Source: Lathyrus oleraceus
Lineage: Eukaryota > Streptophyta > Magnoliopsida > Fabales > Fabaceae
Length of the DNA stretch: 64,000 bases
Assembly: GCF_024323335.1 (NCBI RefSeq)
Contig: NC_066585.1
Coordinates: 346,758,846 to 346,822,845 of the forward strand
Reading direction: 5' to 3'
Below, one piece after another: positions 8,863 to 21,666 of the stretch. Position numbers and translations under genes: made by a program. The notes under the pieces are model-generated. The model was not told where the DNA came from. It saw nothing but the letters and a program-made list of their open reading frames with translations, and made no database searches. The stretch's first letter is position 1; each line of letters begins with the position of its first letter.

Positions 8863-11800
8863 TCTAAGACCCCAATTTTGACAATAAGATCCCTCATGCT
8901 ATTCTCATCATATGCATTAGCATTGGGATCACACCTTGGCATCCTCCTTACCCCTCTTTCATTGGGTTTGCATTGGGAGAGATCACCAAGCACCATTTGA
9001 TTGTATCATACTTCTTTTTTCTTTATTTACTAACCATAATACCAAAAATATGTCTTTGTATAAACTAACTCTTTTGTAGGTAGGGCATGTGCTCACCTTT
9101 GATCTATCAAGCTCACATTTAGGGTTTAAGACCCTCAATGCAAGTAGCTCAATCAAGGAGTGGTTTACTATGTCTCTAAGCATCATATATGGATCCCCAT
9201 GATCTTCACATGTTATTGTGATCAAGAATTCATCAATAGTTTGGAGTTGGTTTGCCTTGGAAACCCTAACTCATCTGGGTATCTTGTGTAACTTCTTCAA
9301 CAAGCTTCTTCACCAATTGATCAAAAATTTAAAGGGACACTTCAAATTTCATCATCTTATGCATATATTATCCTCCATTAGTCCCAAAAGTCAAGATGAT
9401 TTCAAGTTAGCAAGTTGGTTAATGGGGGTTGACCAGAGGAATTCATCTGATCAAAACCGGGGTTCCCTAGACCCCATCTCCTACAATTTTCATCATATGA
9501 AAATGATTCAAAGATAAAAGTTACTCTAAATGACATTACAAACAACTTTCATGTTTAGGTCTAGAGTTAGTTTATCTTTGAAAGTCATTTTTTATAATGA
9601 AGGATTATAGGTCATTTTGTCTAAACCCTAATTTGGTGGTCAAATTCCCAAGGCCATAACTTGCACAATTTTTATGATATGAAATGTTTCCAAGTTTTAC
9701 AATCAAATACAAGGTGTCTAATTCAACTTTGATGTTTGGAGGAAGATCTAACTCAACTTTTATGAGCATATGATATGAGGATACATTATAGGTCATTTTG
9801 GACCAATGCCATTGAATAAGTGATTTTCCTCAACTTCAAAAATGCATAACTCCTTCATATTAAAATCAAATGAGGTCAAATTTGTGACCATTTTGAATGA
9901 CTTTGAGATATCTACAACTTTGATGAAGGAACTTTTCTCATTTGAAGCTCACATAAAAAGTTAGCCAAGGAGGAATAAGTGAACATATGGGTTGACACTT
10001 AGAATTTTTTTTGATATGTTTAATTTCCCAAACTTCCACCTCAAAATGCATCATGATACAAGCTTCAAACGAAAAAGTGTTCAACATGAAAGTTGTTCCT
10101 CTTGATCTAGCCTTTCCAAAAAAGTCAAATTTCACCCATTTTGGACAAGATTTGAATGGGCTGTGCATGGCTTGAACATTGCATCATCATTTGGCAAGAT
10201 TGAACTTCAAACTTCCATGCATATTTTCCTAGCATTCCAACATGACCTCAGCCTTGCTTGTACTCAATTATGGACCAGATGGAGTGATTTCATGGGCCTG
10301 TATACGCTCATGCTCCCATGCATCACACATTGCTATTTTTGGATTCCATGTTCAAGTGTGCAAATATCAATTGAATTGGCTATATATAGAAACCTCTTGG
10401 CTCAGAACAAAGGACCCTGCGCACCAGCTTTGAATCCACACCTTCAAACCCTTCCATTTCAGAGGACAACCTTGAGAAATTCCATTGAAAATTGAGTTTG
10501 AATCTCACTGTTATGAGATTCAAAACTCCAAGGATCCAAAGCCTTTTGATCATTCTAATATACTCCTTCAAGCATTCAGAGCAAGATCAAGCACAAGCAA
10601 GAGCAAGACCAATCGAATTTAGACCTACATTGAAGGTATTTTCCATAAATTTTCATCTCTTCGATTCTCACTTAATTCTCCATAATTCTATTGGATCTTT
10701 GGTTGTCTGAAGTCCTACCAACGTAGGCAACAAGATTGAGTTGCTTTGAGGTCAAATCGAAGCAAGTCAGATTGTGCACCTCAAATTTCAACTCCTTGTA
10801 TCTCTCAATATACTTGGAGTTAGGATAAATTGAGGCCAGATTCGAGCTTAGTGCCATTTTCACTTTGAAATCATATCCTTCTTTTTAATTTTGGTGATGG
10901 TTGTGACTGAACCAGTCCGGTGAGGTTCACCAGAGAAGGAAAGCGGAGCTTTGGCTCCGGTGGTGAGTTGGCAGTCCTCGGAACCATATGATCCATTTGA
11001 TTTAATATAATCTCATGAGTTGGTTTGAATTACCATTGTTGTGGCGCGCTAGTGGCCACTTGATATGCCACCTCAATTAATGAGGGAGATCAAGTGGTCC
11101 ACATTTTTTCTGATTATTTCATTTTCATTTTATTTGCTCTATTTTCATTAATTCATATTAATTTTGATATTAATCCAAAAAATATGAGAGTTTCACCAAA
11201 AAAAAATTAAATAAATTCCTCTTTCATTTTCTGAATTAAAATTATTTTTTGAATCATTATTAATATTTTTCATGATTTAATTGATTTTGTGAATATTTTA
11301 ATTGTTTAAAAATACTTTTAAGTTCCCAAAAATTATGAAATTTTTTCTCCAAGGTCCTTTTCCCTTGTTTGACCTATGATAAATCTCATGGCTATTTCTT
11401 TGGTGTTTTGATGAGATTTTAGGAATTTGACAAACCATAATTTAATTTAATGCATTATTTAATCGATTTTAATTGTTTAATTGCAAAATAAATTGTGTTG
11501 AGCATTTGATATTGACTTGTTGAGTTTGACTTGTGTTGTTGGGCCTTGGTCAAGGTTGATTTGACTTTGTTGAGTTAAAATCATTGGATTTAGGGGATTG
11601 ATGAAATGTACATTTCATCTCCCAAAATGAATGAATGATTTTAATTTGGTAAAAGTCCTCCTTTGACCAATTTGTGTTGATTCCATTCCCCCCCCCCCCC
11701 CCCCCCTCCTCTTCATCTCATTCCCCTTATCTATTCATTCATGTTGTGGACCTATGATATCTCCATATCCTAAGGCTAGTTGATTGAAGAATCAACATGA

Positions 11801-13544
11801 GTGTGGATGAGATTAGGTCCACCCTTTTGCATATTCTTTTTAAGTGTGGTATGTTTTAGGAGCATGGTTCATAATACCATGTCTCTAACATGCATTAACA
11901 CTAAAAAATTTATTGCCCGACCCCAAATAGTTGTGACTTCACATAAGTCCAATTACTATTGCTTAACATAGCGCTATATTTGTGACACAAAAGGCATAGC
12001 ATTCTAGTAAGTGAGATTGTAAGTCTCCCCTCTTTCATGGTATTGTGTGGAAACTTGGCCTTTTTTCCTTCCTTTGGAAGATGTCTTGATTCAAGGATCC
12101 ATGCTTGTGATAAGTGGGTTGAGTGTTCTCCAAAGAACGACTTAAACAAAACAAAAACAAAAGCAATACTAACTTCTAATCAACTAACAACTAACATTTA
12201 ATTTCAAGCCATTTACTTTTATGCACTTTAATTTTAAGTCTTTATTCATTTTCCATTATTCATACCATTTAATTTGTTTACTTTAATGCCATTCTCACTT
12301 TGCTCACTTGAGTCATACTTTGTGAATATATTGTGTTTGTATATACTTGTTTGTGTTTGAGGTCTTTTGACCTTAATGTACATAATAAGAACAAAAACCC
12401 TAAAAAAACATTTGTGTGGACTGTTGGATTTGATCTGAGACATTGGACTTAGAATTAGGCAACACTCCCTATGCAAAAGGACTTGGCCAATGCCAACTTT
12501 CATAAAACCATGTGCTTGTAAAGTGAGCTTTCATCTTATACAAGTATTGAGGATCCATTTGAGTTCATCTGCAACATATTGAAGTTGTTATTTTGAACCT
12601 GTGCATAATGCCAATCTTTGAAGCCATCTGATACATGGGGAATTATGAAGAAGATCATGGAGTTGCTAAGCTTGGATGTGGCTATCTTTATGTGATGTCT
12701 TGCTCTTCATCTTGCTATTTGTGTATTGATATTGCTTGATTCTAAAGTCCAAGGGAAATTTGGGTTTCTATATGACATTCTTATCTATTGGATTGCATCC
12801 CATTGGTCAGATCTTTTCAACTCTCAACTTCTAAATTTGTGCTTAGGATTAGTCTCTTCATCTCCTTCCCATTTCTTTAATTTCAAATCTTTCCCTCTTT
12901 TTAAAATCTTCTTTGTTGTGTTTTCTAAACTTAGACCATATTGCAAATTAGAAACTTTGGCCTTATGCCATTGCATTTTTTTAAACTCTTTTCTTAAGCA
13001 AACTTGTAAGTAAACTTAACTATACTTGACTTAAAATTTCAAAATATAAAAATAACTCACACTCATTCAAACCTTTTTAGGTTTTTGGTGCCTTTGTTAA
13101 ACTTAAAATTTTGTTAAAAGCAACTCATTCACTTTGAAATTTTTACCACGAACTACGAGGTTTTGATCCCTCATTTTATGTTGGTACGTAGGCACAAGTC
13201 CAAAGGTCTTGTCAAACACAAAAATATAATTAATGAATTCTTTTCTCATCCCTCCACTCTATTTATTGCAAACATCATTTTGTACAAAAACACATATGCA
13301 CACAAAAAAGGGCTCCCTAGGAGTACCTAAGACACTTTTGGTGCTAACATCTTCCCTCTGTGTAACCAACCCCCTTACCTGTAATCTCTGGCATTTTATT
13401 AGTTTTGATTTGAAAACTTCTTATTTTTGGGTTTTGTTCGTACTTTTCCCTTTTCCCTTGGAAACAATAAAAGCGCGGTGACGACTCTGGTTTTATTGAC
13501 GTTTAGCTTATCCATAGCTTGATGGTCATGAATTTACCGCTACA
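8863..13544 (+). mobile_element. Solo LTR of an Ogre/Tat element (4682 bp), plus strand
   Basis: It starts TCTAAGACCCCAATTTTG (TG mutated to TC) and ends ACCGCTACA. The five bases before (8858-8862) and after (13545-13549) are both GGTTC, a perfect target site duplication. There is no PBS, gag or pol, so this is a solo LTR left by LTR-LTR recombination. Inside are a TATA-like TATATATAG near 10380, a run of 19 C at 11688-11706, the hairpin arms at 11056-11097 and, near the 3' end, the group's box GGAAACAATAAA...GGTGACGACTCT (about 13459-13490). It matches the inverse of 1-2631 closely. Confidence 0.93.
11688..11706 (+). repeat. Poly-C run of 19
   Basis: A homopolymer of C inside the solo LTR. 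The length may be affected by sequencing error. Confidence 0.8.
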
Positions 13545-15509
13545 GGTTCACTATTCTCTACTCACTCTCAACCATTTTTGCAACCTTTTTGCATTCATCA
13601 TCTTCAACCCTCTGCATTCTCTAAATCCTTTCCCTCTCACACTCAAAGCTCAATTTCTCCAAACTCCATTAAAGCTTCACATTGAAGCTTCTAGAAGAGT
13701 GAGCTTAACCTCATCACTACAATATTTTTGAAGAAAAAGAATTAGAAAGAAAGCTAATCGGAAGGAAGTAAAAGCAATATCTTACCTTCTTGTACAAGTG
13801 ATTTTCCGTCTTCATCTTCTCTTATCAACACTCGTCGGAGCAAATCTCAGCTTCGGAGGCAGGTCCATTTTTTCATCATTTCATTGCATTTTGGTTGATA
13901 TTATGAACATTGCATCATGCTGTTGCAAATCCCTATCATGAGGAGCTCTAGATCTTGTTCAAGGAGATGTATTATAGATATGAGTTTTTAGGGATTCTTG
14001 AGAGTTTGGCTCCAGTTATGAATTTAGACTAGAAAATTGAGAGTTTAGAGTTTAAATTCTTGTTCAGGAGATAGAGACGAATGTGGAGGTGGTTCCGATG
14101 TCCATTTCTGGTAGCCATCGCCGCCAGAAGAGATTTACGGCACGGTGGCCCGTGGTAGAGCTCCGGCGCCGGTGATCTGAGCTGCCATGAAAAAAGGCGT
14201 GCATGACATATTCAAATTTTACTGGTTTTCTCCAAACCAATCCCCAATCTTTGGGCTTATTTATGTTTGGGCTTGTCACATTCCAAGCCCACTGCATTAC
14301 CTTCTCAATCTAATTTTTCTGCTGCAACCCCTGGTTGAAAAGAAATAGTTTCAGCATCGGGCTTTGGCAACTGAAGCCCATGCTTTTGGACTCTGTTTTG
14401 TTTCTTTTTCCTGCATGCATCCAAGCTAGACTTGCACCCCCTATTTTGCAAAGGCCCTCCTATTTTATTCGTTTGTTTGTTTTGTTAATTGGATAGTTTT
14501 GATTGTAGAATTTAGGTTAATTAGATCAATTAGAATTGAATTAGGATCCTAAAAATGTGATTAGATAGAAGTGAATTTAGATTATTATTTTAGAAATTAG
14601 ATGTGAATAGAATTTTTAGGAATATCAACGATTTTAGAAATTGGGATATTTTAGAACTTATGTGAATTTAGAAATAGACTAGTTTAGGGGGAAAACTAAT
14701 TGAGTTTAATTAGGATTTTCATGATTAGAATTTTAATTCAATCTTTCATAAATGTCAAATGACTGTTTTGCCCCTAGGTTAGAAATAGTCTAATTTTTGC
14801 ATGTTCCCCTAGTCTTAGGACTTAGAAAATGATTCCAATAAACAATTAACCCTTTAGGTAGTTGTATTCACTTTCAACTAATTTGTTCCCACCGATTAAG
14901 TTGATCAAAGTATGCTTTGATTGACTAAATCCTTTGACTGTGGTTAATTCCTCAAGCTTAGTCAAGTGATCAAAAGACCCTTGATCACTTGATAAAGCTA
15001 GTCCTTGTGATCAAGACGTTGGATGCTGGATCTCCAAGTTTAATCAAGATTCAAAGACAAAGATCAAGAGTTCAAGCTATGCAAATCAGCACAAGACATG
15101 GCAACTATTCAAGCACTACAAAGATCAAACTCAACATTTGTTAATCATGAGCCAAGTTGTGTGCCATGAGTCTTAAGTAGTAGAGAAGGAATGGGACTGG
15201 AGAATTCCTACCCTCACTCTGAATATCTTTGGGTGCGGGATGAATGACTCGTTTGCTCATTGTATTCACCTCTATTCATAGGCTTTAGCATAACTCGATT
15301 CAAGTTGATTAACAAGCCTCTTCATCATTCAAAGATAACCCATCATCATGGGAAGCTGCAAGGAAATTCAAATTCAACACTCATCGATTATGATGCAAAT
15401 TGCATGTCATGAGCCTTAAGTAATAGATAAGGAATGGGATTGAAGAATTCATACCCTCATTCTGAATATCTTTGGGTATAGGACGAATGACCTAGTTGCT
15501 CACTGTATT
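13545..15509 (+). mobile_element. Element A 3' LTR, piece 2
   Basis: Continues piece 1 after the GGTTC duplication and ends at the GTATT target (15505-15509) of the next solo LTR. It begins with a CT-rich leader-like stretch, then a GC-richer patch near 14090-14180 and AT-rich sequence from 14460. At the right end are two copies of a repeat with GAATATCTTTGGG (near 15225 and 15465), spaced 240 bp. No coding frame is recognised. Confidence 0.65.
15140..15509 (+). repeat. Tandem repeat of about 240 bp, first copies
   Basis: The block from GAAGGAATGGGA... through ATCTTTGGGT... and GCTCA(C/T)TGTATT starts at 15186 and again at 15426. The second copy is split at GTATT by the solo LTR 15510-20992 and resumes at 20993. 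A third copy starts near 21201. The distances are 240 and, after removing the insert, about 287 bp. Confidence 0.75.
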
Positions 15510-17431
15510 TGTCGCATCTCGAAAAATACGATCCCGAACAGAGTCGCCACTGAACTTTATTTATTCTAAAGGAGGAATAGGAAAATGTCGATAAAACCTT
15601 TCAAAAATAGAATAATGGTCGTCGCAACCATATTCGGGTTCGGGAGTCGATTACGCAAGGGGAAGGTATTAGCACCCCTCACGTCCGTTGTACTCAACGG
15701 GAACCTTTTAGTCTAATTTGTGATTTGAATGTTAGTTAATGTTATTTGTTTTCTTCGAGTGATAAAAATATTGAAAATAGAGATAGATGGAAACCTCAGA
15801 AAGGGGGAAATGGAGGTTTTTTATTAGTGTGTTCGCCAAGATCTTGCAATCTCGTGCCTACGTATCCTTATGGTGCAATAAGGAAATCATAGCATTCGTA
15901 TTTCGGAGAACTACGATTGGTTGGTGTCTTTTAATGAACGACTGTTTAGATCGCGTTCTAAAGGCTAAGTGTTGGCTTGTCTACTCTCGGCGGAGGCTTA
16001 AGCACTAGTTTGTTGTGTGCGTTAGAAGGAATTAAGCAGTGTTCTTTTTGGAAAGAGTTAAGTTGTTGGTCGCACGGGGACGAGAAATTAGGTTTTAACG
16101 CGTTTGATATTTTTTAGAAGGACGAAAAAAGATTGAGCAATATGATGCACACCAATCGTTCAATTCTTTCGAGGAATAACAAGACGGGCGCCTTCTACTC
16201 CCTTTTCGTTTAAATTATTGTCGAAAGTTGTTTTCGGAAATTGAATATGCCTGGTAGTAAGGAGAATGCCTCCCACTTGCTTATTCAAGAAATAATGAGG
16301 TGTGCGCCACCTATTCCTTTGTCCAAGTTCATTTAGTGTATTTTAATCGGAAGTCGATAAGTTGAGCAATATGGCGAGTGCCAATCATTTAATTATTCGG
16401 GAGATGGTAAGGCGAACACCTCCCATTCTTTTTCATCCAAAGCTTATAAATCAAAACGTTTTTTTAGGGATTATATTAATTTAGAAAGATTATTTGAATT
16501 TGTATGATTAAGGTTTTAATTAGACGACGAGAATTCGAGCAATATGGTGAACGCCAATTATTCGAGTATTCGAGAGATAGTGAAGCGGGCGCTTACTATA
16601 CTCTTTTTCATCTAAGATTTATTTTAAAGTGTCGTAAGGAGTACATTAGTGAAAAATTATTTGGATTTGAATTTGGTAAGGTTTTAATCGGGTGACAAGA
16701 ATTCGAGCAATACGGCGAACGCCAATCATTCGAATGCTTGAGAAATAGTGAAGTGAACACTTCCTATACTCTTTTTCATCCATAGGTTAGAATTAAAAAT
16801 ATTCAAGGAGTATATTAATCAAGAAAAGATTTGAATTTGAGTTTGTTAGCACCAATTGGGCTTTACACGGGAATACTTGGCGTTGGGCCAAGATTAGGTC
16901 CATTTTTAAAAAGAATTATCTATTAATAATTAACTTCTTTTTTTAAAAAAATTAATTATAATATGCTAGCGAAATAATAAATAAAACATAAATTATAATC
17001 AATAATCAAAATAAATTTCTACCACTTGTTTATTTAATTGTGATTATTCTTAATATTTAAAGAAAATATTAAACTAATAAATAAACTGACCCCAAAAAAA
17101 GTAGGGTGCAGGAAGAAAAAAAAACTTCTAAAACCCAATATGCTGAAGCCCACAAGAGGCTCCCAATTAGTTAGGAGATGGAATGGGCCCCAAGGCCCAA
17201 GAACTTCCCACATAAAAAAATAGCCAGCCAGTAAAAAAAGAGAAGAGTGGGCCTTAAGCCCAAGATTTATGGTCCGTCTAGGGACCGCGGAGTACGAAGG
17301 GGCATCGGTCAAGTGACCGTTTGGCCTCCCACACGCGGTAACTGTATGCACTGCCTTGGGACTCACCATTTCTTAAAAATCCATTAAATTTAATTATTAT
17401 CATTAAATACTGTTGAAGTTGTAAAACGCTA

Positions 17432-17705
17432 CTCCCTCCGTTCCTTTATAAGTGTCACTTTCTTGCAAAAAAATTATTTCTTTTTAATTGTCACTTGCAA
17501 AGTTCAAGGTAGTATTAATTGCAATTTTGTCAAAATTACCCCTAGATAATGATTGCAGAGAGAGAAAAAGTAAAGTGAATGTAATAAATAATTAAGGGTA
17601 TTATAGGTAAAAGAAGAATTATTGTTTGAAAAGTAACAATAATGATTAGCTTCCTTGGTATGTGTAAAAAGTCAAAAAATGACACTTAAAAAGGAACGGA
17701 GGGAG
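17432..17705. mobile_element. Stowaway-type MITE (274 bp)
   Basis: Terminal inverted repeats start CTCCCTCCGTTCC and extend about 28 bases with few mismatches (17432 onward, and the complement ending at 17705). TA dinucleotides flank it (17430-17431 and 17706-17707). The TA target and CTCCCTCCGT ends are those of Stowaway MITEs, mobilised in trans by Tc1/mariner transposases. No coding capacity. It is nested in the solo LTR, so it is younger than that insertion or was carried by it. Confidence 0.92.
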
Positions 17706-17739
17706 TAATACATAGATGAATCAGACAACACACAAGCCA

Positions 17740-20140
17740 AAACATCTGCTTCATCTCCCTCATTCGTTTCTTCTTCCTTCCAACCGTGAACACCTTAAAC
17801 CCTCCTTTGGATCCTCTCTTTGAATCCATGAGCGAAACCTCTACACTCTCAAGTGCATCCAACACCCGTCTTAAACCAACAAATTAAAACGAAAACAAAC
17901 AACAACTATCCAGACACTACATGTTTACCCAAATTCAAACGAAACCTAGTGATTCATTATTAACCCCAATCTTCAATAATATGGAAAAACAGAGATGTAC
18001 ACACAATGTCTATACAAAGAGAAGTGCAGATTTACGAGAAATAAAACAATATGAAGCTCGCAGGAAAACAAAGTTTTCGGCGAGGGTTCCTACGACGTAG
18101 TCTAACCTCGAGGTGTATCGCTCTTTCCTTCTTTTCTTCTTTCCGTACTCTCGTGTTCCTCGCCCCTTCTCCTTCTTCTCTTATTTCTTTGTTCTTACGT
18201 AGCTGTTTATGGTGGTGATAACAGAGGTTAATCTCTCCAAGTCTTGATTTTGGGTGTGAAAATCAGAGTTGAAACAAAGGACTAATCGAGCTTTAGTGAG
18301 GGGTTTTTGGTTTGGATCCCGGTCAAGATTTGTGCAGAATAACAACATTTTTTTTTGGATCCCTTTCTACACTGACTTGAACGCTACTTATACCAGGAGA
18401 TTGTGGTAATTGATCCAGGTGTCATCAATGAGCTGGAAAATCTTGCATCCAATCAGACCGTTAGATGGAATTTTCACAGGATTTTGTGGGGACCAAAGGT
18501 ATGCGTCTCTGAATTTTTGTGAGTCATTTCTTATTTTGTATGTAGTAATATGTGTGGATTGATTTCAAACTCGAGTGGTCCCCTCCTTCAGTATGACATC
18601 ATCATTCGAATTCAACTTTTATGTGTGAGCACGTTGATGGAATTGTTTAGGTGTTATTGTTTTGTTTCCACGTCCTAACTTGTGACTGTTTAATATGCAG
18701 ACTAGTGTTGGTAAACTGATATGATAGAGCGGATCTTATTATGCAATTCACAATTTTATTGCAGGAAGGTTCTGCGACAGGTGTATTGTACCATGGTTAC
18801 GTTGTGCATCACTCATGGTTTCTGTCTAGTTTCGGTGTCTGCCTATCCATTTTATGTTGGTTTACTATTGTTACGAGAAGTTTATTATGCCATGATTTAG
18901 GTCTTTAGGATTATTGTGACCAACTGTGTGAAGTGGCTTTTGAAATAATGATGTCCAGGTCCAAATCTCATTATGCTTTTGTGCACGAAATTCCTGAAAA
19001 AATAACTGACTCTTCATCTGTTTGTATTCTAACCATATTTTGTTGATTGCTTTTTTTATAACAGATATGGACTATTTGCAGCTTGCTCTTCTTGGTACAG
19101 GGTTGCTGATAGAACTTGTGAACGACTCTGTCATGATCTCAAATGAAGGCGAGAAGTAGGCTAAGCCAATATTGGAGCGGAGTACATCTGCAAGTTCTGA
19201 AGCTTCCTTTCAAATGCTACTGCCTGTTGGATTTTTAACTATCTTGTACTTTATCTAAGTCTCAAATGTATTTGGGACACCAATTTATAGTAATCACTTG
19301 GCTTAGCATGCTATGGTATTTAGATGAAATTATTGCTGATCTGAATTGCACTTGTAACATGATGTTATGCTTGGTTTTGTGAAGCATTTCTTTTGGTTAT
19401 GTTTGTAACATGATGCCATTGCACTTGTAACATGATGATATGCTTGATTTACCTGGTTTCTAGTGCGCTTCCAATTCGTGTTGGCCTAGTGTATATGTAG
19501 GATGGATAAAAGGCATTCCAGGATGCTGACATAGATACTGAGGTGAATGCAAGTACATGGTTGATGAAGTGTGTGCACCAACTTGATGCTGATTAAATGG
19601 TGACATCATGGTCTCTGGATGTACATACCCAATTCCAGCAGGTGTCGATTGTGCAACCCAAGTTCCTGATATATGTTGCCCTAACATATGCTACCCAGAT
19701 ATATGCTGCGGAAGATGCCGTGAGTTTTTACATCAGAGTTTTTGTGATAAGCAACTCAAATTTTGTTGGTTGTTTTGCTCAGGTTGGACATGTTCTATCT
19801 ATAGGTTGGAATTTGGTCTGCAGTAAGTTATGACTTGACAAATGCCGTTTTTGTCGCAGGTTCTATACTCAGTGCTGATGGTGGTAATCTCATGTACTCA
19901 TTTACATTTAATCTTGGGGCACATGTATTATTATTCACATTACTGGCATGGCACTGCTGGCTCTTGGATCCGCAGGTCATCGCATGATGCGAGAGGGTAC
20001 CCTATAATGTCTTTGGAGACCAATGCAAGAAGAGGCCTGGACAACTGTCATGGCAAAATGATGCGTAGTTTTAGTTTTAGAACTTTACTTCTTTCATTTG
20101 GCTTGGTTGTAACGTCATTTAGAAACTAGGACTGCTTATA
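17740..20140 (+). other. Gene-like, unassigned sequence within the solo LTR
   Basis: CT-rich leader-like sequence (17745-17800 and 18110-18200) is followed by segments bounded by plausible splice signals, such as a segment ending ...CCAAAG/GTATGC near 18496 and one after TTATTGCAG near 18763. Repeats of TTGTAACATGATG lie near 19355-19440. I recognise no protein. It may be ordinary LTR sequence or a captured host transcript fragment. Its orientation is opposite to the LTR. Confidence 0.3.
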
Positions 20141-20992
20141 ATCGATTGTATGATGTGTTCTTATTGATGACATTTGAAGCAAGTGTGTTTGTAACCCAGA
20201 ATTTTGTTCAGCTAATGTGTTTCTAAACCAATACTCAAAATTGTACAATGTTGTGTCTGAAATCCATGGTCATATGATGCACAAATGAACGTTTGGTCTT
20301 CATCCTAAAAGACTTCTCGATTCATGACCCAAAAAATAATAACACAAATGAAGAAAAAAAGCCGCGAATTTATTTTTAAGTCATTCATCAATATCCCGTT
20401 AACCTTTATCAACTTGGTTCAACAAACTTCAAATTCAGGGTAAGCTTTGCTCCCAAAACAAAAGTGATATCCTCAAAGTTATGGACTACTTTGGCATATC
20501 GATGACCGCTGCTTGTAATGAACCCTGTCCATGACTATGTTAATGGATTCATTGGTATGGTACTTGCGTAATGAAACTCACCTCTGACCTTGATTCAAAT
20601 TAGCAGACTGCCTCAAGTATCATATCCTTTTCCCCATGTTCGCATATTGAACCATGCTTTTTGGACGAAATTGGATTCATGAAACACAAGTTTCCAAGCA
20701 ATATGGAAGTGATATAATAGTCATGTGAATCTAAGGTGATGTATCTTCATGACTTGGATAGATGTCTAACTCCTTAATGTAATGACCATCCAACTTTAGC
20801 CAACTGCACATCCATAGGTTCATTGAAGTAACGTGCAATGAGATTTTTACCTAGAGGGTTCTGGTGGAGCCTAAACCCTAAGTGCGAGCTAGTAGGGTTT
20901 CAAAAAGGCAAAGAGATAAAAGTTTTACAGTTATGATGCACGCATTGTGGTATCGGTAAAAACATAAACCCAGACAAAATTGGGGTATGATA

Positions 20993-21666
20993 GTATTCAC
21001 CTCCATTCATAGACTTTAGTGCAATTTAAATCGAATAATTGACTAGTCTTTTTACACAGATTGAAGATCAGACTTCCGCCATTCAGGGTTTCACTTTCTA
21101 TCCTTTGTCCTCCCAGTAAAACAAACCATTTTGTGAATAAACTCAAAAATAATTAACCTTGCGATTAGGATTGTACGACACGAGCCTTAAGCAATGGAGA
21201 AGGAATGAGACTGGAGAATTCCTACCCCCATTCTGGATATCTTTGGATGCGAGACGAATAACCCAGTTGCTCACTGTATTCATCTCCATTCATAGACTTT
21301 AGTACGATTCAAATCATGACTCTCATTTCATAATAAAAGGAAAGTCACCTCATCAAACTCAGTTTTGCCTTTGGGCTTCATTTTCATTTTAAAACCTTTT
21401 CAGAAAGGATATGTTACTTCCATTATATCGTGAACATCGCTTAAGCCTTCATGTGCGAGCAAGAAATGTCTAACTGCTAGAGAGCGATCTGAGTTCATCC
21501 ATTCTGCCGCAAACAGACAGACGCTTAAAGCTCCCATGCTCGAGCATACAAGTCAGTCGACAGTAGAACATGAACGTTAATACTGTCCATTAAAAACAAC
21601 TAATGCATTCATCCTAGTTCCAAAAACTATGGAGCTCTGATTTCCTCATTGCACGAATGAGGATAC
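20993..21666 (+). mobile_element. Element A 3' LTR, piece 3
   Basis: Resumes with the duplicated GTATT and the rest of the second 240-bp repeat, then a third copy near 21180-21315. It ends with GATAC (21662-21666), the target of the next solo LTR. No gene seen. Confidence 0.7.

Larger units (their letters stand above)
15510..20992 (-). mobile_element. Solo LTR of an Ogre/Tat element (5483 bp), minus strand
   Basis: On the minus strand it starts TATCATACCCCAATTTTG at 20992 (the group's TGTCATACCC with one change) and ends ...GAGATGCGACA at 15510. The flanks 15505-15509 and 20993-20997 are both GTATT. The U5-side box (GGTGCTAATACC, GGCGACTCTGTTC on the minus strand) lies at 15540-15690. No gag or pol is present. 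A Stowaway-type MITE sits at 17432-17705. The part 17740-20140 looks unlike the other LTRs and has splice-like and UTR-like texture on the plus strand. Confidence 0.9.

Noticed and set aside
8863..13544. A full-length Ogre element rather than a solo LTR
   Set aside because: The length is that of one LTR, there is no PBS, gag or pol, and perfect GGTTC duplications lie at both LTR ends.
17034..17369. 111-codon minus-strand ORF
   Set aside because: Lies in the U5/leader part of a solo LTR. Composition is not protein-like and there is no recognisable domain.
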